The notes under the pieces were generated by a model that saw nothing but the letters and a program-made list of their open reading frames with translations, did not search any database and was not told the DNA's origin. Shown piece after piece: positions 14,823 to 20,412 of a DNA stretch of 20,412 nt. Made by a program: the position numbers and the translations under genes. Origin of the DNA: a virus; the IMG/VR virus record IMGVR_UViG_3300009151_000513, positions 1 through 20,412 of that record. The stretch is one strand, 5' to 3'. Position 1 is the stretch's first letter. Every line of letters begins with the position of its first letter.

Positions 14823-16684
14823 TGTTTGCGTCGAAGAACTTTTTTCAGGCTGGTGACACTGCTGTTGCAGTCGCGGGGTTTACTGACTTTTATCCTGTTG
14901 CTGTGATGAACAATTCTACGGCTACGGGCGTTATGTTAGGGGTTGCGGTTAACTCTGCCGGTAAGTTTGTAGCCGTGGGGTATACCAATTCTGCCTACCC
15001 CGTTGCCGCCTACTCCACCGATGGTACTACGTGGACTACTCCGGCTACAATGAATGGCTCTAGTGTTCTTGCCCGTATGTGGTCAGTAGCAGTTAACTCC
15101 GCTGGTAAATTTGTAGCCGTGGGGTATAACGGCTCCTTCTACCCCGTAGCCGCCTATTCGACTGATGGCACTACGTGGACTACCCCCGCGTTGATGAACG
15201 GCGTTAGTCTTGAGGCCCAAATGTACTCGGTAGCTGTTAACTCCGCTGGTAAATTTGTAGCAGTGGGGCTTAACAGTTCTGTCTACCCCGTTGCCGCCTA
15301 CTCCACCGATGGTACTACGTGGACTACCCCAGCTACGATGAACGGCTCTACTACGGCTGCCCAAATGTACTCGGTAGCTGTTAACTCCGCTGGTAAGTTT
15401 GTAGCCGTGGGGTATAACAATTCTGGCTACCCCGTTGCCGCCTATTCAACTGATGGCACTACGTGGACTACCCCCGCTACGATGAATGGCTCTACTACGG
15501 TTGCCTATATGTTCTCGGTAGCTGTTAACTCCGCCGGTAAATTTGTAGCGGTAGGTCGGAACAGTTCTGGCTATCCTGTTGCCGCCTACTCCACCGATGG
15601 TACTACGTGGACTACCCCAGCTACGATGAACGGCTCTACTACGGCTGCCAGTATGTCCTCGGTAGCTGTTAACTCCGCTGGTAAATTTGTAGCCGTTGGG
15701 GCTGGCTCACCTAGTTTTGCCGTATCCGCATCCTCAACAGACGGCACTACGTGGACTACTCCAGTCCTAATGAACGGCACTAACTCACGATCCGCCGTTA
15801 TGCGGTCGGTCGCTGTTAGCTCCGCCGGTAAGTTCATGGCGGTTGGCTATGACACCCAAAGCACTGTTGTACCTGCATCCGCTAACGCTGTCCCTTCGTA
15901 CGCCTATTCTTGGGACAGTGCTACCACTACTCGACCCCCCGGAAGTTTTACACAGCGCACCTTTGGGCTTTCCTCGTGGATAGCGCCCTCCTGTGTTGTG
16001 AGCGTTTCTGTCGTGGCTGTGGGTTCCGCCGGGTGTACCACTAACGGGGGTGGCGGTGGGGGGTTGGGGTACAAAAATAATTATTCCGTAACTGCTGGGA
16101 GTAGCTATACCGTTAGAGCAGGGTGCACCACTAGCCGCTGTTCATATTTTGTCAGCACGGCGGTTGTGAAGGGTGGGGGTGGAACGGGCAGCACAGGTGG
16201 TACCCATACGGGTGACGGCGGGGGTAATGGGGGTACTGGCACTACTTGTAGCCCCGGCGGGGCAGGTGGGTATTCGGGGAATGGGGGTAATGGCGCTGTG
16301 GCCCCGGCTTCTGCGGGTTCTGCGGGGGCTGGCGGTGGGGGCGGAGGTGGAGGCACTCAAACTGTGGGTGTTGGTGCTGGTGGGGTGGCTCTGTTGGGGC
16401 AAGGGTCAAATGGCGCTGGCGCTGGGGCTTATGGGGCTACCCCGGGGGGTGGTGGTTCATGCGGGCAAGGTGGGACTTCCTGCTCTTCTGCGTCCTGCCA
16501 CACCGGGAGCACTACAACGTTTAATCTTAGGTACTATGGGGGTAACGGGGGCAGCTATGGGGGGGGCGCAGGTGGCAGGGGAACCACCAGCAACACCGCC
16601 GGTACTCCCGCACCGGGTGCAGTCCGTATGGTCTGGCCCGGCGCTACACGTACATTCCCAACAACCTGTGTGAGCTACCCATAA
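14822..16684 (+). CDS. Tail receptor-binding-type protein: seven-repeat beta-propeller plus glycine-rich Cys tip
   Basis: 620 residues. Residues 29 to about 370 hold seven units of 48 residues, beginning at M29, 77, 125, 173, 221, 269 and 317. Each has SVAVNSAGKFVAVG and, in six of them, YSTDGTTWTTP, an Asp-box-like turn of beta-propellers. Seven units plus an extra FYPVAV strand at 23-28 suggest a seven-bladed propeller closed by its N-terminus. A linker (about 371-400) leads to a glycine-rich domain (about 404-592) with several GGGG runs. It ends in GAVRMVWPGATRTFP, a closing motif I recall from phage fibres. Nine Cys lie between 390 and 616, unusual for such a domain. The glycine-rich part may form a polyglycine sandwich adhesin tip as in phage S16 gp38 (inference). 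Confidence 0.82.
   Translation: MFASKNFFQAGDTAVAVAGFTDFYPVAVMNNSTATGVMLGVAVNSAGKFVAVGYTNSAYPVAAYSTDGTTWTTPATMNGSSVLARMWSVAVNSAGKFVAVGYNGSFYPVAAYSTDGTTWTTPALMNGVSLEAQMYSVAVNSAGKFVAVGLNSSVYPVAAYSTDGTTWTTPATMNGSTTAAQMYSVAVNSAGKFVAVGYNNSGYPVAAYSTDGTTWTTPATMNGSTTVAYMFSVAVNSAGKFVAVGRNSSGYPVAAYSTDGTTWTTPATMNGSTTAASMSSVAVNSAGKFVAVGAGSPSFAVSASSTDGTTWTTPVLMNGTNSRSAVMRSVAVSSAGKFMAVGYDTQSTVVPASANAVPSYAYSWDSATTTRPPGSFTQRTFGLSSWIAPSCVVSVSVVAVGSAGCTTNGGGGGGLGYKNNYSVTAGSSYTVRAGCTTSRCSYFVSTAVVKGGGGTGSTGGTHTGDGGGNGGTGTTCSPGGAGGYSGNGGNGAVAPASAGSAGAGGGGGGGGTQTVGVGAGGVALLGQGSNGAGAGAYGATPGGGGSCGQGGTSCSSASCHTGSTTTFNLRYYGGNGGSYGGGAGGRGTTSNTAGTPAPGAVRMVWPGATRTFPTTCVSYP
14906..15937 (+). repeat. Seven tandem 144-bp coding repeats
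   Basis: Units start at 14906, 15050, 15194, 15338, 15482, 15626 and 15770. The first six are exactly 144 bp; the seventh is longer and degenerate at its 3' end. Units 3 to 6 share long stretches of identical bases (for example around GTTAACTCCGCTGGTAA), so homogenisation between copies seems recent. They encode the blades of the predicted propeller. Confidence 0.88.
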
Positions 16685-17118
16685 TGACTCTCTATATACA
16701 AGTGCAAGACGGGCAACCCGTTAACCACCCCGCGTTGGTGGATCATCTGTATGGGGCGTTTGGGGGTATACCTGATAACTGGAAACCATTTACTCGCGTT
16801 GACCGCCCCTCACGCACGGTTATGCCAGTGGGGGTGTACCAAGTCGCTGAAGTTATTTATTTGCCCGAGGGCGAGGGGTTTAAAGACCAGTGGTTTGTCC
16901 GGGATATGTCTGAAGAAGAACGTATTGAAAAAATAAATGCTTACCGGGCACTGCAGCCCTATCCGTCTTGGTCGTTCGACGAACTTATTTGTGCTTGGGT
17001 GCCCCCTACACCAATACCAGACATAGAGAAATGGTGGGCGTGGGACGAGGAAACACTGGGCTGGAAAGATATTACACCGCCCGAACTACGGCTTTCAGCA
17101 GTGAGTTTTGCGTTATGA
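16684..17118 (+). CDS. Tail fibre assembly-like protein
   Basis: 144 residues. It starts TLYIQVQDGQPVNHPALVDHL and contains VGVYQVAE, KDQWFVRDMSEEERIEKINAYRA and WSFDELICAWVPPTPIPD, then WAWDEETLGWKDI. The Trp-rich pattern of a strand-rich head followed by repeated W-D-E---W elements is the layout I recall for small proteins downstream of fibre genes, related to fibre-assembly chaperones of the Tfa type. The position directly after the glycine-rich fibre (TAATG overlap) supports a role in folding or capping it. It may instead remain on the fibre. Its end overlaps the sulfotransferase start by four bases (ATGA). Confidence 0.7.
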   Translation: MTLYIQVQDGQPVNHPALVDHLYGAFGGIPDNWKPFTRVDRPSRTVMPVGVYQVAEVIYLPEGEGFKDQWFVRDMSEEERIEKINAYRALQPYPSWSFDELICAWVPPTPIPDIEKWWAWDEETLGWKDITPPELRLSAVSFAL

Positions 17119-17918
17119 GCTACTTATTTTTAGCTGTTCCGCCCTATTCCGGCAGCACTGCCCTGCACAATTATATTGCTAAGTGCGCCAATGTAACGCC
17201 GCTAACCGATGAAATAAGAAAGGCAAATTCCACAGATGAAGTTGGAATAATTGAAGGGAACGCGGCAACTAAAGCTAGGACACTGTACGGAGACAAGGGT
17301 ATTGCTGGGATACGTATAGCCCCCGGTGCACATATACCAATAATCCAAGACCCGACAAATTACGACTGGGGGGGTATTAAAACTTTTCTCGATACCAACT
17401 GGGAGCAAAATAACTCTACCGCTCCCGTCCGGCTACAAAAGACCCCCAACGATACCTACCGTATACAAATGATGCAGCCGTACTTCGATGCGAACTGGAT
17501 CATCATGGTACGTGAGCCGTATGCGTGGGTGCAGTCAACCATTGAGATGTACTTAAAGCGCCGGATTAACCCTAGTAACAGCGCGCAAGAAATAGTTGAC
17601 CACATGGTTAACACCTATGTTATACAGAAGGAGAATCAGGCGTTTCTCGGTGACAAAGCGTACACAATGACCTTTGAAGACTTTGTCACCAACGAAGACA
17701 AACACACTCAAGCACTTAAAGATTGGATGCCTGAACTGTCTGACCTTACCTTTAAAGGCGAATGTCTTGTTAAGCAAAAGGTGGTGCAGGGGCTAAATAA
17801 CAATAATGCGGAGCGTGTAGCACTACTGCGCACAATTCCCGGTGCGGTGGGTAAGTTTACTGAGCTATTTAAGCCTCATGAAGCGGTGTTGAACTCTTGG
17901 GGTTATGAAACGCTATGA
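17115..17918 (+). CDS. PAPS-dependent sulfotransferase-like enzyme
   Basis: 267 residues. FLAVPPYSGSTALHNYI (5-21) is the 5'-phosphosulfate-binding loop, with P-x-SGST resembling P-x-SGTT. QKTPNDTYRI (108-117) is the K-x-P-N element usual before the second motif. WIIMVREPYAWVQSTIEMY (128-146) has the Arg133...Ser141 pair that binds the 3'-phosphate. TFEDFVTNEDKHTQAL (186-201) and the end LNSWGYETL match the close of bacterial sulfotransferases. The set is complete, so an active enzyme moving sulfate from PAPS to a hydroxyl or amine is likely; the acceptor is unknown. An in-frame extension upstream to 16968 lies inside the previous gene. ATG 17115 overlaps that gene by four bases, and the 3' end overlaps the oxygenase in the same way. 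Kinases share the P-loop fold, but the later motifs favour sulfotransferase. Confidence 0.83.
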   Translation: MSYLFLAVPPYSGSTALHNYIAKCANVTPLTDEIRKANSTDEVGIIEGNAATKARTLYGDKGIAGIRIAPGAHIPIIQDPTNYDWGGIKTFLDTNWEQNNSTAPVRLQKTPNDTYRIQMMQPYFDANWIIMVREPYAWVQSTIEMYLKRRINPSNSAQEIVDHMVNTYVIQKENQAFLGDKAYTMTFEDFVTNEDKHTQALKDWMPELSDLTFKGECLVKQKVVQGLNNNNAERVALLRTIPGAVGKFTELFKPHEAVLNSWGYETL

Positions 17919-18574
17919 TAATAGAGCAACCCGAAACTAAGCCCGAGTTTGAAGCCTTTTATTACTTTCCGTCACCAATATATGTAAGCAAAAAACCAGA
18001 GTTCCTTGACGTAGTAAGTGAGGTTTCCGAAGAAGCCTTGAAAAGGATAACGCACGACGTGCATGAGTTATTTCCGATGCACAACACGGATGACTACGCG
18101 GGTGATCCTCGTCTAGTTGACTTTGTCACGTACCTTTGGCAAAACGGTTGGAACATCCTGCAGGGTCAAGGTTACGATATGAATGTCTTTGATGTCGTTG
18201 TTGACGCGGCTTGGACGCAGGAGCACTACAAGCACTCGTTGATGGAGCAGCACGTACATGGTGCCGGGACACAGCTAGTAGGTTTTTACTTTTTGGAGAC
18301 ACCGGAGAATTGTTCCCGCGCCATGTTCCATGATCCACGAGGCGGCAAGGTGCAGATCAACCTGCCCGAAACTGACATGAGTAACGCGACACCGGCAAGT
18401 AACACGATCAATTTTGCACCAGAACCGGGGATGTTGATTATCAGTAATGCTTGGCTGCCTCACTCGTTTGGGCGACATGGTTCCGAAAAGCCGATTAAGT
18501 TCGTGCATTTTAATTTGAGCGTGCGATATAACCCGCCTCATACATGTGCAGCTCCAGCGGCTGAAGTGATTTGA
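17915..18574 (+). CDS. 2OG-Fe(II) oxygenase (TIGR02466-like)
   Basis: 219 residues with a double-stranded beta-helix pattern. EQHVHGAGTQLVGFYFLETPEN (111-132) carries H113/H115 as metal-ligand candidates. FHDPRGG (138-144) is the DPR element of this family. FAPEPGMLIISNAWLPHSFG (167-186) carries the distal ligand His183. The family usually has Arg in a R-S-FN element binding 2-oxoglutarate. Here the segment is KPIKFVHFNLSVR, with Lys195 in the likely place and Arg204 nearby. Members hydroxylate proteins or small molecules using 2-oxoglutarate, oxygen and Fe(II). The substrate is unknown. ATGA overlap with the sulfotransferase suggests coupled production and possibly sequential modification of one target (inference). 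Confidence 0.83.
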   Translation: MIIEQPETKPEFEAFYYFPSPIYVSKKPEFLDVVSEVSEEALKRITHDVHELFPMHNTDDYAGDPRLVDFVTYLWQNGWNILQGQGYDMNVFDVVVDAAWTQEHYKHSLMEQHVHGAGTQLVGFYFLETPENCSRAMFHDPRGGKVQINLPETDMSNATPASNTINFAPEPGMLIISNAWLPHSFGRHGSEKPIKFVHFNLSVRYNPPHTCAAPAAEVI

Positions 18575-18804
18575 AGTACTCGATCAGGTTCAACAAAAAT
18601 AGGGGGCAGCCGGGACGGGGCACAATGGACCACGTCTGGCGGGTGTTTGAGGGGGACAAAAGTGAGAAGGAATACCTTGTGAAACACTTCCGACTCGAAG
18701 TACCCTCTGCGAGCGAACAGGATGGGCAAGACTGGAATGTAACCTGTTATGGACAACTCACGCTAGATCGAGAAACATCAACGGCGACCATTAACCCGCA
18801 GTAA
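18571..18804 (+). CDS. Small conserved phage protein, TTG start
   Basis: 77 residues from TTG 18571, which overlaps the oxygenase stop (TTGA). The sequence KYSIRFNKNRGQPGRGTMDHVWRVFEG is, from memory, a strongly conserved start of a small family found in many marine and freshwater phages, followed by KEYLVKHFRLEVP and DWNVTCYGQLTLDRETSTATINP. Conservation of the part before the internal ATG 18625 is why the TTG is preferred. Compact beta-rich protein without Cys pairs or membrane segments. Function unknown. It separates the enzyme pair from the lysis-like genes. Confidence 0.78.
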   Translation: MKYSIRFNKNRGQPGRGTMDHVWRVFEGDKSEKEYLVKHFRLEVPSASEQDGQDWNVTCYGQLTLDRETSTATINPQ

Positions 18805-18815
18805 GGAAGTAAGAC

Positions 18816-19040
18816 ATGGACTACCAAGTGCTATTCAATATCGCAGTCGCAGTTGCAGCATTTTTTGGCGGATGGACGCTGAACCGCATTTACACTGCTA
18901 TTGACCGCCTTGATGGGGACGTTAGGAACATGCCAATAACCTACGTCACAAAGGATGATTACCGGGACGATATTAAGGACATGAATCGCAAGCTGGACAA
19001 GATTTTTGATCTGCTGCAAACCAAGGTAGACAAGGCATAA
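18816..19040 (+). CDS. Small membrane-anchored coiled-coil protein
   Basis: 74 residues. One N-terminal membrane segment (about 5-24, VLFNIAVAVAAFFGGWTLN) is followed by a charged helix (about 45-72, DDYRDDIKDMNRKLDKIFDLL) with heptad spacing. This anchor-plus-coil layout is common in phage lysis neighbourhoods, where such proteins act as spanin-like or accessory proteins. No lipobox or clear spanin partner is seen, so the role stays open. AAGGAAG (18804-18810) is a good ribosome site. The next gene, another membrane protein, starts two bases after the stop. Confidence 0.78.
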   Translation: MDYQVLFNIAVAVAAFFGGWTLNRIYTAIDRLDGDVRNMPITYVTKDDYRDDIKDMNRKLDKIFDLLQTKVDKA

Positions 19041-19042
19041 AC

Positions 19043-19282
19043 ATGGCTACACCGAGTGAAGTCAAGGGAAAGCTGACGTTTGCCGTAACGCTGATGGTGT
19101 CTGCCACGCTATGCATATCGGTGCTGTTGATGGTCGTCGCGCTCGTGACCGGCTTGTGGTTTCAAGAAATAGACAACGGCGAGATATTTAAGCTCATCAG
19201 TCCTGCATTTCAGACTATCGTTGGCGGCTTTATCGGGCTGCTTGCTGGGGTAAAACTCAGCCACGATGATAATTCAAAATAA
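19043..19282 (+). CDS. Small two-helix membrane protein, holin candidate
   Basis: 79 residues with two predicted membrane helices, about 12-39 (a long hydrophobic run through VLLMVVALVTGLWF) and about 52-71 (ISPAFQTIVGGFIGLLAGV), and short charged ends. Length and layout fit class II holins, which form the membrane lesion that releases or activates endolysin. The second helix pattern (F-LISPAFQTIVGGFIGLL) is familiar from small phage membrane proteins without proven function. A separate holin-superfamily protein lies at 19690-20103, so only one may be the actual holin, or this one may be an antiholin. Confidence 0.7.
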   Translation: MATPSEVKGKLTFAVTLMVSATLCISVLLMVVALVTGLWFQEIDNGEIFKLISPAFQTIVGGFIGLLAGVKLSHDDNSK

Positions 19283-19291
19283 GGCGGCAGC

Positions 19292-19690
19292 ATGATCATC
19301 GAACATCGCCGTACATATCAGACTGACAAAACCATTGGCGTAATACAAATTGGTGATGAAGTTTTGGGCGTTACGCTCGAAGACATTGGCCGCCCTGCCG
19401 GCATCAAGATTTCCAAAGAGACCTGCATCCCGGAAGGCGAGTACAAAGTAGCAGTCACGATGTCTACCCGGTTTGGGCGGGAAATGTTGTTGCTCTACTC
19501 CAACGAAAAAGACCGGAGCTGCGACTTGTCGGGCTGTTTATTCACCGGAATTCGCGTGCATAAAGGTACGAGAACAGAACATACCGAAGGCTGTGTCCTC
19601 TATCAGGGCGACTTACCTGCTTTAGAGCAGTTAGTCTCCGAGACGATTGCCAAGGGCGAAAAAGTCACTTGGATTATCGGGAGAGCCTAA
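19292..19690 (+). CDS. DUF5675-like protein, candidate cell-wall enzyme
   Basis: 132 residues, soluble, beta-rich. ETCIPEGEYKVAVTMSTRFGREM (43-65) and GIRVHKGTRTEHTEGCVLYQG (86-106) match the pattern I recall for DUF5675. The second segment places H90, H97 and C101 in an H...H-x-x-GC arrangement reminiscent of the His/Cys site of L,D-transpeptidase-fold enzymes. It sits between two membrane proteins in a lysis-like cluster, and no lysozyme, amidase or transglycosylase is recognisable in the window. It is therefore the best local candidate for an endolysin-type enzyme, but catalysis is inferred. AAGGCGGC before ATG 19292 is a usable ribosome site. Confidence 0.75.
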   Translation: MIIEHRRTYQTDKTIGVIQIGDEVLGVTLEDIGRPAGIKISKETCIPEGEYKVAVTMSTRFGREMLLLYSNEKDRSCDLSGCLFTGIRVHKGTRTEHTEGCVLYQGDLPALEQLVSETIAKGEKVTWIIGRA

Positions 19691-20103
19691 TGGCGATGGA
19701 TCCTATTACTGCTGGAATTGGCTTGCTTGATACGTTCATCAACAAATTTGTTGCTGATAAAGATTTAGCCGCCAAGTTGGCGATTCAGGCCCGATCCGAA
19801 GAGTTCCAAGGCAATATAACCTTGCTGACCGGACAGATGGCCGTTAATCAAGAGGAAGCCAAAAGCACGAACTGGTTTGTGGCCGGTTGGCGACCTTGGA
19901 TCGGCTGGATCTGCGGTGCTGGTCTTGCCTATGCAGTTTTGATTGAGCCGCTTGCCCGATTCATAGCACAAGTAGGTTTCCACTACGCTGGCCCATTTCC
20001 TGTAATCGACACCACGCTGACGATGCAAGTGTTAATCGGCATGCTCGGGTTAGGCACCATGAGAACATGGGAAAAGACCAAAGACGCTGAAGGCAAACGG
20101 TAA
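19690..20103 (+). CDS. Holin of the 3TM superfamily type
   Basis: 137 residues from ATG 19690, which overlaps the previous stop (TAATG) and has GGGAGAG at 19679-19685. An in-frame start at 19669 lies inside the previous gene and is not used. A helical N-terminal part (1-58) is followed by NWFVAGWRPWIGWICGAGLAY, the hallmark I recall for 3TM holins (gene-transfer-agent-release type), giving a first membrane helix at about 68-90. A second hydrophobic helix is at about 108-125 (TLTMQVLIGMLGLGTM). The protein ends in a charged tail. Role: permeabilising the inner membrane at the end of infection. Confidence 0.82.
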   Translation: MAMDPITAGIGLLDTFINKFVADKDLAAKLAIQARSEEFQGNITLLTGQMAVNQEEAKSTNWFVAGWRPWIGWICGAGLAYAVLIEPLARFIAQVGFHYAGPFPVIDTTLTMQVLIGMLGLGTMRTWEKTKDAEGKR

Positions 20104-20127
20104 ACTTTAATCAACTAGGACACGACC

Positions 20128-20412
20128 ATGAAAAGAATAATCGCTGTGTTTGTTACCCTGTTCAGCATGGCTGTCCATGCAGATCCAAACCTTGCCATCT
20201 GCCACGGCGAGTATGCTTTGTGCGCATCAAGCGCCACTGAACCGACGGGCAAGACGATGGTCGTAGGCAGCAAAACTTTTGAGGAAGGTCACGCGGTTTG
20301 CCCAGTGATCAAAGGCGAAAGCGTTGCCGACTTTAACCTCACCAACGGATCTTGCGCCCCGCCTAAAGGCGACCATACCGTGTGGAGTCTGTTTGGCACC
20401 CCCAGCACTTAC
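20128..20412 (+). CDS. Secreted Cys-containing protein (cut by window end)
   Basis: Open frame from ATG 20128 to the window edge, 95 residues visible, no stop. The start MKRIIAVFVTLFSMAVHA is a typical signal peptide with probable cleavage after Ala18. The mature part begins DPNLAICHGEYALCASSATEPTG and continues with AVCPVIKGESVADFNLTNGSCAPPKG. The regularly spaced Cys could form disulfides in the periplasm. I recall a similar exported family in many phages, next to lysis genes and without assigned function. AGGA (20117-20120) lies seven bases upstream. Superinfection exclusion or envelope modification are possible roles, but nothing in the visible sequence decides. Confidence 0.8.
   Translation, partial: MKRIIAVFVTLFSMAVHADPNLAICHGEYALCASSATEPTGKTMVVGSKTFEEGHAVCPVIKGESVADFNLTNGSCAPPKGDHTVWSLFGTPSTY

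Noticed and set aside
16173-16673. Alternative + frame through the glycine-rich tip (166 codons)
   Set aside because: Comes from the GGN-rich base composition; the main frame continues the propeller gene and ends with a recognisable closing motif.
16968-17114. Extended N-terminus for the sulfotransferase
   Set aside because: The extension lies within the fibre-assembly-like gene in another frame. ATG 17115 places the phosphosulfate loop at the expected distance from the N-terminus.
1-20412. tRNA genes, integrase, attachment site, insertion sequence
   Set aside because: No cloverleaf with a T-arm GTTCGA-type core, no recombinase motifs and no terminal inverted repeats with a transposase were noticed on reading both strands.

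Overview
The window is part of a tailed double-stranded DNA bacteriophage genome (Caudoviricetes), or a prophage of that type. Every supported gene is on the + strand, gaps are tiny, and many stop and start codons overlap (TAATG, ATGA, TTGA), so the region reads as one long structural-to-lysis transcription unit. Portal, scaffold, capsid, adaptor and fibre genes are present. No tape measure, sheath or tail-tube gene is recognisable, which favours a short-tailed (podovirus-like) virion. Many small proteins match, from memory, families common in environmental (freshwater and marine) phages of Proteobacteria. The host cannot be fixed from this sequence. Shine-Dalgarno sites of the TAAAGGA/GGAG type recur, so the host is an ordinary SD-using bacterium. 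No integrase, tRNA, CRISPR array or insertion sequence was seen.

Layout. (1) 1-999: the 3' part of a probable virion-associated protein. (2) 1027-7334, head module: portal, a small basic protein, a small helical protein, a GroES-like co-chaperonin, scaffold, a conserved head-module protein, a probable capsid accessory protein and the major capsid protein. A strong intrinsic terminator with a UUCG tetraloop (7359-7388) follows. (3) 7393-8015: a free-standing GIY-YIG homing endonuclease. Its ribosome binding site and start codon lie inside a long hairpin, resembling the translational silencing known for T4 homing endonucleases. (4) 8015-12509, connector and decoration module: small beta-rich proteins, short basic proteins, two adaptor-like proteins and a Cys-motif protein. 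(5) 12523-17118, fibre module: a protein with 13 Gly/Val-rich repeats, a fibre with the usual GGTGAS linker, a seven-repeat beta-propeller fused to a Cys-containing glycine-rich tip, and a fibre-assembly-like protein. (6) 17115-18574: two enzymes joined by ATGA overlaps, a PAPS-type sulfotransferase and a 2OG-Fe(II) oxygenase. (7) 18571-20412: a small conserved protein, then a lysis-like cluster of three membrane proteins, a DUF5675-type protein with a His/Cys motif, and a secreted Cys-containing protein cut by the window end.

How the genes work together: the portal nucleates a shell built from major capsid protein on scaffold, possibly helped by host GroEL working with the phage GroES-like protein. 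Adaptors close the portal, repeat-rich fibres form the receptor-binding apparatus, and the terminal cluster releases virions. The sulfotransferase/oxygenase pair directly behind the fibres is the most unusual cargo and may modify fibres or host surface molecules. Assignments rest on motifs and remembered family patterns; no database search was possible.
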